Source of the DNA: an uncultured Oscillospiraceae bacterium
GTDB taxonomy: Bacteria > Bacillota > Clostridia > Oscillospirales > Oscillospiraceae
NCBI GenBank assembly: GCA_910588975.1
Contig: CAJUSE010000019.1
Span: 1 to 35,546 of the forward strand
Length of the DNA stretch: 35,546 bases
Direction of reading: 5' to 3'
Of this stretch, positions 21,892 through 29,487 are shown in pieces. The stretch's first letter is position 1. Each line of letters opens with the position of its first letter. Below the pieces are notes generated by a model. It saw nothing but the letters and a program-made list of their open reading frames with translations. It made no database searches and was not told the DNA's origin. Both the position numbers and the translations under genes were made by a program.

Positions 21892-22160
21892 TCATTCGCA
21901 TCGAATTTCCCGCCCTGCCGGCGGGCCGTGACCTGAACAAAATGCGCCAGGAGCTGGACGCCGTCCTGGAGGACGACGGCTGGCTCATCGGCTCGGGGCT
22001 TGTCGACACCGGCGCCGGCTATGTGGAGCTGGAGCTGGACGAGGACAAGGTCAATCCCAAGTACGGCATCGTAGCGGTGAAGAACTACCTCCAGAAGGCG
22101 GGCTTCGCCCCCGAGACCACCATGGAGCTCAACGGCGCCGTGGTGCCCATCTACCAGTAA
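21888..22160 (+). CDS. Small protein of unknown function coupled to prfA, 90 aa
   Basis: A 90-aa acidic protein beginning MIIRIEFPALPAGRDLNKMR, with predicted alternating strands and helices (GYVELELDEDKVNP, VAVKNYLQKAGF). It starts inside the prfA stop codon (ATGA overlap) with AAAGGAG upstream, and tsaC follows 14 nt later, so the three genes are probably translated from one message. Its place between a release factor gene and a tRNA-modification gene hints at a translation-related role, but this is guilt by association only. Confidence 0.75.
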   Translation: MIIRIEFPALPAGRDLNKMRQELDAVLEDDGWLIGSGLVDTGAGYVELELDEDKVNPKYGIVAVKNYLQKAGFAPETTMELNGAVVPIYQ

Positions 22161-22174
22161 AGAAGGCGAAGGGG

Positions 22175-23188
22175 ATGGACACAAAGCATCTCACCGCCGC
22201 CCATGTCTCTGAGGCCGCCGATGTCATCCGTCGTGGCGGTCTGCTGGGCATCCCCACTGAGACGGTCTACGGACTGGGGGCCAACGGTTTGGACCCGGAT
22301 GCGGTGGCGGCCATCTTTGCCGCTAAGGGCCGCCCCCAGGACAACCCCCTCATCCTCCACGTGCCCGATGAAAGCTGGCTGGAGCGCTACTGCGAGGACA
22401 TCCCGGCGGTGGCCTACGAGCTGGCGGGCCGCTTCTGGCCTGGTCCCCTGACCATGATCTTGAAGCGGAAGAGCATGGTCCCTGACGCCGTGACGGCGGG
22501 ACTGGACACTGTGGGGATGCGCTGCCCCGACTGCAAGGTGACCCGGGACATCATCGCTGCCGCCGACCTTCCTGTGGCCGCCCCCAGCGGCAATGCCTCG
22601 GGCCGGCCCAGCCCCACCAGCGCCCAGGCTATGCTGGAGGACATGGAGGGCAAGATCGACGCCCTGGTGGACGACGGGCCCTGCTCGGTGGGTGTGGAGT
22701 CCACCATCATCGACCTGACCGTGGCCCCGCCCCGGCTCCTCCGCCCCGGCGGGGTGACCCTGGAGGAGCTGGAGGAGGTGCTGGGGGAGGTGGCCGTGGA
22801 CGATGCCGTCCGGCGGCTCATGGCTCCCGGTGAGCAGCCCCGGGCCCCCGGTATGAAATACCGCCACTACGCCCCAAAGGCTCCTGTTACTGTTGTAAAA
22901 GGGGAGGCAAGGTGTACGGCGGCGTACATCCAAGAAAAAATAAATGATTTCTCCGGGGTCATTTGCTTTGACGAGTATAGGGACTTTTTCCCTGGCCACC
23001 CAGTGCAGACCATCGGCCCCGCCGCTGACCAGGCCGCCCAGGCCCGGCGCATTTTCGATGCCCTCCGGGCCTTTGACCACCTGGAGGTCACCGATATCTG
23101 GGCCCAGTCCCCCACAGACACCGGCCTGGGCCTGGCCGTCACCAACCGGCTGAACAAGGCCGCCGGGTTCCATATCATTGAGGTTTAA
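22175..23188 (+). CDS. tsaC: Threonylcarbamoyl-AMP synthase (Sua5/YrdC family)
   Basis: A 337-aa cytosolic enzyme that makes threonylcarbamoyl-AMP from threonine, bicarbonate and ATP, the first step of t6A37 modification of ANN-decoding tRNAs. The YrdC domain (1-~205) has GIPTETVYGLGANG, KGRPQDNPLI, RFWPGPLTM, VAAPSGNASGRPSPT and VGVESTIIDL. The linker APGMKYRHYAP and the C-terminal Sua5 domain show it is the long Sua5 type. The ATG at 22175 is preceded by AGAAGGCGAAGGGG. A short AT-richer patch around 22890-22960 lies in the Sua5 domain. Confidence 0.95.
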   Translation: MDTKHLTAAHVSEAADVIRRGGLLGIPTETVYGLGANGLDPDAVAAIFAAKGRPQDNPLILHVPDESWLERYCEDIPAVAYELAGRFWPGPLTMILKRKSMVPDAVTAGLDTVGMRCPDCKVTRDIIAAADLPVAAPSGNASGRPSPTSAQAMLEDMEGKIDALVDDGPCSVGVESTIIDLTVAPPRLLRPGGVTLEELEEVLGEVAVDDAVRRLMAPGEQPRAPGMKYRHYAPKAPVTVVKGEARCTAAYIQEKINDFSGVICFDEYRDFFPGHPVQTIGPAADQAAQARRIFDALRAFDHLEVTDIWAQSPTDTGLGLAVTNRLNKAAGFHIIEV

Positions 23189-23217
23189 GCTGCACATTTG
23201 AATGGGAAAGGATAGCT

Positions 23218-23889
23218 ATGGAGATTGCAAATAATATCCTGCGGGCCCTATTGAAAAACTGCTACTTTGTCAATGGAACGGCTTATGCTGGGAAATCCAC
23301 CATGGTCCGCCTGCTGGCTCAGCGTCACGACGGCATTGAGTGCGGGGAGAACTATCACGATGTGCTGATGGGGGCCACCGACCCACAGCACCAGCCGAAC
23401 CTGGGCTACTTTGAGACAATGGAAAGCTGGCAGGCCTTCGTATCGAGGTCCCCGGATGAGTATGTGGCCTGGCTGGATGGGACCTCCCGTGAGGCCGCCC
23501 AGTTGGAGATCATCCAGCTGCTTCGCCTGTCCCAGAGCGGGAAAAAGATCTTCGTGGATACCAATCTCTCTTTGGAGCAGCTGAAGGAAATCGCACCCTG
23601 GGACCATGTGGCCGTTATGCTGAGCCCCCAACATCTGTCGGTGGAGCGGTTCTTTGACCGGCCGGACCGGGAGAAGCAGTTTCTCTATCAGAAGATCATG
23701 GAGTGCCCGGACCCAGAGTGGACCATGGCGAATTTCAGGGCCTGTGTGACCCTTGCCAACAGCCCGGAACGGTATGAAGCCTTTGCAAACAGCGGCTTCT
23801 TTACCCATCTGCGCAGGCCGGAGAGCACCATCGAGGATACATTGAAGATTTTGGAGGCCCATTTCGGGCTTTGGAGGGAAAGGAAATGA
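23218..23889 (+). CDS. P-loop NTPase/kinase-like protein of unknown substrate
   Basis: A 223-aa soluble protein with a Walker A loop near the N-terminus, NGTAYAGKST (20-28), in the pattern of small kinases such as shikimate or nucleoside kinases. It continues with IFVDTNLSLEQL (possible Walker B) and a lid-like region rich in Arg (VERFFDRPDREKQF). No named family is recognised; it resembles uncharacterised AAA/kinase-like proteins of Firmicutes. AAAGGA precedes the ATG and its TGA overlaps the ATG of the DUF4180 gene, so they are translationally coupled. Confidence 0.75.
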   Translation: MEIANNILRALLKNCYFVNGTAYAGKSTMVRLLAQRHDGIECGENYHDVLMGATDPQHQPNLGYFETMESWQAFVSRSPDEYVAWLDGTSREAAQLEIIQLLRLSQSGKKIFVDTNLSLEQLKEIAPWDHVAVMLSPQHLSVERFFDRPDREKQFLYQKIMECPDPEWTMANFRACVTLANSPERYEAFANSGFFTHLRRPESTIEDTLKILEAHFGLWRERK

Positions 23890-24239
23890 AGATAGAAAAA
23901 AGAACAGAGACTGTGGCGGCGGTGTGTGGAGACGAGTGCCTGATTCCCACGTCCCAGGACGCCATGGACGTTATCGCTACCGTTCGGTATGAGACGGGCT
24001 GTGGGGCGTTGATTTTGCCCAAAGAGGCCCTGAGCGAGGAATTTTTCCGCCTCTCCACCGGTCTCGCCGGCGAGGTGCTGCAAAAATTCACCAATTACGG
24101 CATGAAGCTGGCTATTGTGGGGGACTTCTCCCACTACACCAGCAAGCCCCTCCAGGATTTTATCCGGGAGAGCAACCGGGGAAAGACGGTATGTTTTGTG
24201 TCCACGGAGAGCGAAGCCATCGAGTGGCTTTCCAAATAA
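23886..24239 (+). CDS. DUF4180 domain protein
   Basis: A 117-aa soluble protein of the DUF4180 family: it has the characteristic core KFTNYGMKLAIVGDFSHYTS followed by LQDFIRESNRGKTVCFVSTE and ends EAIEWLSK. The fold resembles an STAS or PilZ-like alpha/beta domain by pattern; the function is not known. The ATG at 23886 is used because GGAGGG lies upstream and it forms a 4-nt ATGA overlap with the previous gene; a TTG at 23871 is the only longer option. Confidence 0.85.
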   Translation: MKIEKRTETVAAVCGDECLIPTSQDAMDVIATVRYETGCGALILPKEALSEEFFRLSTGLAGEVLQKFTNYGMKLAIVGDFSHYTSKPLQDFIRESNRGKTVCFVSTESEAIEWLSK

Positions 24240-24258
24240 AAGAAAAGAGGGACTGAAA

Positions 24259-24858
24259 ATGAGTACACTGTCTGCCGGCGTCAGCCGGGAAAAAGCATTG
24301 GAAATTCTGAAGCAGTACAATGCCGAGGCATTCCACATCCGCCATGGCCTCACCGTCTCCGCCGTCATGGGCTGGTTTGCCCAGGACCTGGGCTACGGCG
24401 AGGACGCCGAGTTCTGGTCTCTGGCCGGACTGCTCCACGATGTGGACTATGAAAACTGGCCCGAGGAGCACTGCACCAAGTGCGTGGAGCTGCTGGAGCA
24501 GGGGGGCTGCACCCCTGAGCTCATCCACGCCGTCTGCGCCCACGGCTGGGGCATGACGGGCTCCACCGCCCAGCCCGACCACGAGATGGAGAAGGTCCTC
24601 TTCGCCTGTGATGAGCTCACCGGCCTTATCGGCGCTGCCGCCCTCATGCGGCCCAGCAAGTCCACCAAGGACATGGAGCTGAAAAGCCTGAAGAAGAAGT
24701 ACAAGGACAAGAAGTTTGCCGCCGGCTGCTCCCGGGAGGTCATCGACCATGGGGCCGAGCTGCTGGGCTGGGAGCTGGAGACCCTGCTGGATAAGACCCT
24801 CCGGGCCATGGCCGAGACCGAGGATGCCCTGGAAGCCGCCGTGGCCGAGAATACATGA
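24259..24858 (+). CDS. HD domain metal-dependent hydrolase
   Basis: A 199-aa cytosolic HD-superfamily protein. Visible metal ligands are His29 (FHIRHGLTVS), His60-Asp61 (LAGLLHDVDYENWP) and probably a later His or Asp in HAVCAHGW and LFACDELTGLI. Relatives are predicted phosphohydrolases of nucleotides, with no confirmed substrate. The ATG at 24259 has AGAGGG at good distance; the open frame starts earlier but overlaps DUF4180. Its stop overlaps the coaE start by 4 nt. Confidence 0.88.
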   Translation: MSTLSAGVSREKALEILKQYNAEAFHIRHGLTVSAVMGWFAQDLGYGEDAEFWSLAGLLHDVDYENWPEEHCTKCVELLEQGGCTPELIHAVCAHGWGMTGSTAQPDHEMEKVLFACDELTGLIGAAALMRPSKSTKDMELKSLKKKYKDKKFAAGCSREVIDHGAELLGWELETLLDKTLRAMAETEDALEAAVAENT

Positions 24859-25445
24859 AAATCATCGGTATCACCGGGCCCACCGGGGCGGGGAAGACCA
24901 CCGCCCTCAATGCCCTCGTTGACCTGGGGGCCGAGGTGCTGGACGCCGACCGGGTCTACCACCAGCTGCTGGACAGCGATGCCCATTTGACCGCCCTGCT
25001 GGCTGATGCCTTTGGGGACAGTATTCTGGACGAAACAGGCAAGGTGGACCGAAAAAAGCTCTCTGTCGCTGTCTATCCGGACCGGCTGGAGGAGTTGAAT
25101 GCCCTGACCCACCCCATTATTGTGGACGAGCTGTTCCGCCGAGCCGACCTGGCCCGGCAGGCGGGCCGCCCCGCCGTGGCCATTGACGCCATCGCCCTCA
25201 TTGAGAGCGGCATCGCCCAGCGCTGCGACGTGGTGGTTGCCGTCCTGGCCCCTCTGGAGACCCGAATTCGCCGCATCATGGCCCGGGACAACATCGACGA
25301 GGGCTACGCCCGCCGCCGTGCTCTGGCCCAGAAGGGGGAGGACTTTTTCCGCACCCACAGCGACTACGTGCTGGAGAACAGCGAGACCGACACCCCCGAG
25401 ACCTTTGCCGCCCGAGCCCGCACCCTCTTTGAGTCCATCTTGTGA
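24855..25445 (+). CDS. coaE: Dephospho-CoA kinase
   Basis: A 196-aa cytosolic kinase that phosphorylates the ribose 3'-OH of dephospho-CoA, the last step of coenzyme A synthesis. It begins MKIIGITGPTGAGKTT (P-loop 8-15), then LGAEVLDADRVYHQLL (substrate Asp) and LNALTHPIIVDEL, which matches the family's 'L..i.HP.i' motif; the lid region has RDNIDEGYARRRALAQ. Start overlaps the HD gene stop (ATGA), so it is the last gene of this coupled group. Confidence 0.93.
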   Translation: MKIIGITGPTGAGKTTALNALVDLGAEVLDADRVYHQLLDSDAHLTALLADAFGDSILDETGKVDRKKLSVAVYPDRLEELNALTHPIIVDELFRRADLARQAGRPAVAIDAIALIESGIAQRCDVVVAVLAPLETRIRRIMARDNIDEGYARRRALAQKGEDFFRTHSDYVLENSETDTPETFAARARTLFESIL

Positions 25446-25449
25446 TCTC

Positions 25450-25534
25450 CGCAGGGGCGGCCTTTGGCCGCCCGATCCGTGCGAGAACGGATATCTGCTG
25501 TAAAAAGATCGGGTGGCCAAAGACCGCCCCTGCG
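25450..25534. repeat. Palindromic repeat element downstream of coaE
   Basis: Two 28-nt arms (25450-25477 and 25507-25534) are complementary at 26 of 28 positions, with the core GCAGGGGCGG-CTTTGGCC-CCCGATC. A nested ATCCGT/ACGGAT hairpin fills the loop. It resembles interspersed palindromic repeats, and the G/C-rich stem without a T-tract argues against a plain terminator. Confidence 0.7.
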
Positions 25535-25605
25535 TGGAATATATGCACAATGGGCATGAGATCCACCCAAAAAAGTTTCCCACACCGTAGAAAAATTCAT
25601 ATTTC

Positions 25606-25616
25606 TGTGGTATGCT
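25606..25616 (+). promoter_or_regulatory. Probable extended -10 promoter of the second M18 gene
   Basis: TGTGG directly followed by TATGCT (25611-25616). There is no good -35 box at 17 nt (TAGAAA), so an extended -10 promoter is the best reading. Confidence 0.45.
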
Positions 25617-25651
25617 AAGCATTATCAAACCCAAATAAGGAGGTCCTACCC

Positions 25652-27055
25652 ATGGAAGAAAAGACCCAGGGCCAGCTGCGCCGGGAGGCGCTGCTGGACG
25701 TGAAGAAGAACGGCTATGATCGCCTCACCGCCGAGGATGAGGTGGCCATGAAGGCCTACTGCGAGGACTACAAGCGCTTTCTGGACGCCGGCAAGACCGA
25801 GCGTGAGGTGGTGGACGAGGCCGTCCGCCTGGCCCAGGCCCGGGGTTTTGTGCCCTTCACCCGGGGCATGACCGTCAAGCCCGGGGACAAGTTCTACCGA
25901 ATCAACCGGGGCAAGGCCCTTATGCTGGCCGTCATCGGTGAAAAGAGCATGGCCGACGGCGTCAGCATCGGCGCCGCCCACATCGATTCCCCCCGGCTGG
26001 ACCTGAAGCCCCAGCCTGTCTATGAGGACACTGAGCTGGGCTATCTCAAGACCCACTACTACGGCGGCATTCGCAAGTACCAGTGGGTGGCCATCCCTCT
26101 GGAGCTCCACGGCGTCATCGTGAAAAAGGACGGCTCCAGCGTGAAGGTGGCCATCGGCACCAACCCTGGCGACCCCGTCTTTACCATCAACGACCTGCTG
26201 CCCCATCTGGCTGCCGAGCAGTCCAAGAAGAGCCTGAACGAGGGCATCACCGGCGAGCAGCTCAACCTGCTGGTGGGCTCCCGGCCCTTCAAGGACGACG
26301 AGGGCAGCGAGCGGGTGAAGCTGGCCATCCTGGACATCCTCAACCAGAAGTACGGCATTGTGGAGGCCGACTTTATCTCCGCCGAGCTGGAGGTGGTCCC
26401 CGCCTTTAAGGCCAGCGATGTGGGCTTTGACCGCTCCCTCATCGGCGCTTACGGCCAGGACGACCGGGTCTGCGGTTATGCCTGCCTGGCCGCCCTGCTG
26501 GACACTGAAGTGCCCACCCACACCGCCGTGTGTATGCTGGCCGATAAGGAGGAAGTGGGTTCCACCGGCGTCAGCGGCATGAAGAGCGCCGCCTTTGACA
26601 CCTTTATGTCCGATTTGTGCGATGCCCAGCGGGTGAGTTTGAAGAGCTGCTACGAGCACTCCTTCTGCCTTTCCGCTGACGTGACCGCCGCCTTTGATCC
26701 CTGCTTCCCCGGCCCCTACGAGAAGCGCAACAGCGCCTATATCAACTACGGCGTGGGCTTTGCCAAGTACACCGGCTCCCGGGGCAAGGGCGGCTCCTCC
26801 GACGCCAGCGCCGAGGTGGTGGGCTTTGTCCGCCGGACCATGGACGCCGCCGGAGTCATCTGGCAGATCGCCGAGCTGGGTGCCGTAGATGCCGGCGGCG
26901 GCGGGACGGTGGCCTCCATGATGGCCGAGCGGGACATCGATACCCTGGATGCCGGCACCCCCGTTATGGCCATGCACTCCCCCTTCGAGATCACCAGCAA
27001 GCTGGACTGCTATATGACCTACAAGGGTATGAAGGCCCTCTACCAGCACAACTAA
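25652..27055 (+). CDS. apeA: M18 family aminopeptidase (ApeA type)
   Basis: A 467-aa cytosolic zinc aminopeptidase. Motifs: GAAHIDSPRLDLKP (His110, Asp112), HYYGGIRKYQW, MLADKEEVGSTG (catalytic and metal Glu), RGKGGSSDASAE and MHSPFEITSK (final metal His). It belongs to the longer subtype with the N-terminal helical extension, unlike the ApeB-type at 5537-6859, so the two are ancient paralogues, not a recent duplication. AAGGAGG lies 8 nt before the ATG. A bidirectional terminator separates it from the convergent phosphotransferase. Confidence 0.93.
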   Translation: MEEKTQGQLRREALLDVKKNGYDRLTAEDEVAMKAYCEDYKRFLDAGKTEREVVDEAVRLAQARGFVPFTRGMTVKPGDKFYRINRGKALMLAVIGEKSMADGVSIGAAHIDSPRLDLKPQPVYEDTELGYLKTHYYGGIRKYQWVAIPLELHGVIVKKDGSSVKVAIGTNPGDPVFTINDLLPHLAAEQSKKSLNEGITGEQLNLLVGSRPFKDDEGSERVKLAILDILNQKYGIVEADFISAELEVVPAFKASDVGFDRSLIGAYGQDDRVCGYACLAALLDTEVPTHTAVCMLADKEEVGSTGVSGMKSAAFDTFMSDLCDAQRVSLKSCYEHSFCLSADVTAAFDPCFPGPYEKRNSAYINYGVGFAKYTGSRGKGGSSDASAEVVGFVRRTMDAAGVIWQIAELGAVDAGGGGTVASMMAERDIDTLDAGTPVMAMHSPFEITSKLDCYMTYKGMKALYQHN

Positions 27056-27066
27056 GGGAAAACAGT

Positions 27067-27106
27067 AAAATACCCCTTGCACAGACAATGTGCAGGGGGT
27101 ATTTTA
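27067..27106 (+). terminator. Bidirectional terminator
   Basis: AAAATACCCC-T-TGCACA pairs with TGTGCA-G-GGGGTATTTT around GACAA, with the A- and T-runs as part of the stem on each side. It ends apeA and the convergent gene at 27109. Confidence 0.88.
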
Positions 27107-27108
27107 TA

Positions 27109-27888
27109 TCAAAACAGCTCATCCAGCAGCAGGTAGTACTCCATCCGCTCCCCATCCCGGGCAAGGCCCAGGGCGGAGAACAGTTCGTCGGGGTCCCCGG
27201 GGTAGGCCGGGCCGCCGTACCCGCCGGACAGATTACCGGCCAAGCTCCTGCGGCACAGGGCGATGTCCCGCCAGGGGTCCCCTATCCCGGCAAGGCCCAG
27301 GTCGATGTAGCCGGGGCGGCCGGTGGGGGAGAGGAAGATATTGGGCAGACAGAAGTCCCCGTGGGTGAGTACCCCCGCCCCCTGGTCCGGGCGGTTGTCC
27401 TCCAGCCAGCGAAGCAGGGCCTCCGGGCTTGGAAAGCCCCTGGGGCCGAAGGTGGCCGGGTCGGGGTCAATGTCCCCCGCCTCCACATTCTGCCGGGCCT
27501 GGGCCAGCTTCTCCTCCAGAGTGATGACTGAGGGACAGCTGGCGGTATCTGCCCCCCAGAAGGTGTTAAGAGCTCCGGCCAGAGCCTCGATAAGGGCGTG
27601 GGGCCGCTCCAGCCAGACTTGGTCGCAGGCCATGGGCTCGATGAGCCGGGAGAGGAGCAGATATTGCACCTCTCCCATCTCCTCGCAGGCCAGCACCCGG
27701 GGGACGTTGAGCTTGTCCTCCAACCAGGAGAGCATGGCGGCTTCATTGCGCTGGATGGTGCCCAGGGGTTGGATCTTCAGCACCCGGTCGGGAAAGAGAA
27801 GGATCTGACTGTGGGAGCGGCCGATCTGGTCCAGGGTGTAGTCCGTCTCCGATAGCAGAGAGCGGATGGAGGGGGGCAGGGTATCCAT
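27109..27888 (-). CDS. APH(3')-like aminoglycoside phosphotransferase family protein
   Basis: A 259-aa cytosolic kinase-fold protein. The ATP Lys is in DRVLKIQ (Lys38) with Glu49; the catalytic loop LTHGDFCLPN gives Asp178 and Asn183; YIDLGLAGIGDPWRDIA gives the Mg-binding Asp196. The C-terminal end EYYLLLDELF and the spacing fit APH(3')/neo-type kanamycin kinases, whose members phosphorylate the 3'-OH of aminoglycosides. Many chromosomal relatives in gut Clostridia have no shown resistance role. ATG 27888 has AGGAGGTG. GC content equals that of its neighbours, so recent transfer is unlikely. Confidence 0.85.
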   Translation of the reverse strand: MDTLPPSIRSLLSETDYTLDQIGRSHSQILLFPDRVLKIQPLGTIQRNEAAMLSWLEDKLNVPRVLACEEMGEVQYLLLSRLIEPMACDQVWLERPHALIEALAGALNTFWGADTASCPSVITLEEKLAQARQNVEAGDIDPDPATFGPRGFPSPEALLRWLEDNRPDQGAGVLTHGDFCLPNIFLSPTGRPGYIDLGLAGIGDPWRDIALCRRSLAGNLSGGYGGPAYPGDPDELFSALGLARDGERMEYYLLLDELF

Positions 27889-27918
27889 AGGGCACCTCCT
27901 GTTCACAGATATGGGGGA

Positions 27919-27947
27919 TTGCAGTTGAAGGCGGAATATGATAGGAT
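27919..27947 (+). promoter_or_regulatory. Promoter of the GNAT gene
   Basis: TTGCAG (27919-27924), 17-nt spacer ending in ATGA, TAGGAT (27942-27947). Confidence 0.55.
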
Positions 27948-27974
27948 AGGGGAAAACGAGAGGGGAGACAGCCC

Positions 27975-28505
27975 ATGACAGAATACCGCAAGCTGAAGCC
28001 GGAGGAGATCACCCAGGGCCTCTTTGCACAGTTCCATCGCCGGCAGGTGGTCACCGACTGTCTCCGCCGGGAAAATGGGGCCTGGGTGGTCCGCAGGGAT
28101 CCCTTTGTGGATGACTGGTCAGCAGAGGACTACGCCTTTTTGGTGAAGTGTCTGCAAAACACCCTCTCCGGCGGCGGTGTGGTCTACGGCGCCTTTCGAG
28201 ATGGAGCGCTGAAGGGCTTTGTCTCGGTGGAGGGCACCCCTCTGGGCAGCCAGGGCCAGTACCGGGATCTGACCAGCCTTCACGTCTCCGAAGAGCTGCG
28301 GGGCCAGGGGGTGGGCCGGATCCTGTTCGGCCTGGCCAAAGATTTTGCCCATAGCCAGAGGGCAGAGGCCCTTTACATCTCGGCCCACTCGGCGGTGGAG
28401 AGCCAGGCCTTTTACCGGGCCATGGGCTGTGTGGATGCCCGGGAAGTCATGCCCGCCCATGTGGAGGCCGAGCCCTTCGACCGGCAGCTGGAGTGCCCGG
28501 CGTAG
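27975..28505 (+). CDS. GNAT family N-acetyltransferase
   Basis: A 176-aa cytosolic acetyltransferase-fold protein. The acetyl-CoA binding motif is TSLHVSEELRGQGVGRILFG (motif A, with R/Q-x-x-G-x-G/A), preceded by the beta strand GFVSVEGTPLG and followed by LYISAHSAVESQAFYRAMGC. The acceptor substrate is unknown. The ATG at 27975 follows GAGGGGAG. It ends 6 nt before the convergent hydrolase with no terminator in between. Confidence 0.9.
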   Translation: MTEYRKLKPEEITQGLFAQFHRRQVVTDCLRRENGAWVVRRDPFVDDWSAEDYAFLVKCLQNTLSGGGVVYGAFRDGALKGFVSVEGTPLGSQGQYRDLTSLHVSEELRGQGVGRILFGLAKDFAHSQRAEALYISAHSAVESQAFYRAMGCVDAREVMPAHVEAEPFDRQLECPA

Positions 28506-28511
28506 GGGCAT

Positions 28512-29315
28512 TTATGGGAGGACGATCTGCGCCAGAATGGCATTCACCGCCTGGGGCCGGTCAGTGTTGGAGTTGTGCCCCGCCCCGGCCAGCCAGTGGA
28601 TGGGGTAGCGGGTGTGTTTGGCCCAGGCCTTGTTGTACCGCCTGGTCGAGCCTGCCCGGTCAGACATCCCGCAGATGAGGACCACGGGGCAGCGGGGCTC
28701 GTAGGGCAGATCGTCGGCGATAGCCCGGGCCAGTATGCGAAAGCCGTGACCGGCCAGGGCGCAGTACTCCTCCCGCCTGTAGTCGGCTATCATGTCTGCC
28801 ATGAGCTGTTGCCCGTAGGGGCTGGTAGCGCAGCCCCTGCTCCCCGCCCGCTGGAGGGCCTTCCAGGGGTAGAGGCGGTAGACCGGCTCCACGTGCTCCA
28901 AAGCCCACAGCTCGGCGGCGGTGAGGTAGCGGCGTTGAAGGGGGGCTGAGTCGATGCAGACCAGGGCCCCCATCTCCCCGGGGTATAGCTGGCCGAACAT
29001 CTGGGCCACATAGCCCCCCATGGACTGGCCCACCAGGATGGGGCGCTCAATGCCCTGGTCGGAGAGGATACCATGGAGAAACTTTGCTTTGTCCGTAAGG
29101 GTGAAGTCCAGCCGAAAGGGCCGGGAGGCCCCGTGGCCGGGGGCATCCCAGACCAGACAGCGGCGGCTGGATTGGAAGTGTTGAATCTGCCGGTCAAAGA
29201 GCCGGTGGTCGGCGGTGAGACCGGGGAGGAACACCAAAGCGGGCAGGTCCGAGGCCAGGCTGTTATCCCAATAGTGGATGGTGCCATAGTCAGTGTCAAA
29301 GGTTTTTTCCTCCAC
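28512..29315 (-). CDS. Alpha/beta hydrolase
   Basis: A 267-aa soluble alpha/beta-hydrolase fold protein. Nucleophile elbow GQSMGGYV (Ser), oxyanion region VFLPGLTADHRLF, acid in LICGMSDRAGS and catalytic His in LAGAGHNSNTD. The substrate is not predictable; relatives are esterases, lipases or C-C hydrolases. The start is a GTG at 29315 with AGGAGG 8 nt upstream; the open frame extends 24 codons further without a binding site. Confidence 0.9.
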   Translation of the reverse strand: MEEKTFDTDYGTIHYWDNSLASDLPALVFLPGLTADHRLFDRQIQHFQSSRRCLVWDAPGHGASRPFRLDFTLTDKAKFLHGILSDQGIERPILVGQSMGGYVAQMFGQLYPGEMGALVCIDSAPLQRRYLTAAELWALEHVEPVYRLYPWKALQRAGSRGCATSPYGQQLMADMIADYRREEYCALAGHGFRILARAIADDLPYEPRCPVVLICGMSDRAGSTRRYNKAWAKHTRYPIHWLAGAGHNSNTDRPQAVNAILAQIVLP

Positions 29316-29396
29316 AGCGCAGCCCTCCTGTCCGTATTTTTCGCCCCCAGTATATACCCATTCCAGACCAAGTGTCAAGGCGGGCAATTTCCGAGG

Positions 29397-29425
29397 TTGT
29401 CATCTGTCGAAATATATGATACAAT
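29397..29425 (+). promoter_or_regulatory. Promoter of the DivIVA-like gene
   Basis: TTGTCA (29397-29402), 17-nt spacer ending in ATGA, TACAAT (29420-29425). Confidence 0.75.
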
Positions 29426-29487
29426 ATCAATATGTGCCCTTCCTTGTTGCAGGAGGGGAAAACTTGTAGAAACAGGGGGAACCCCTT

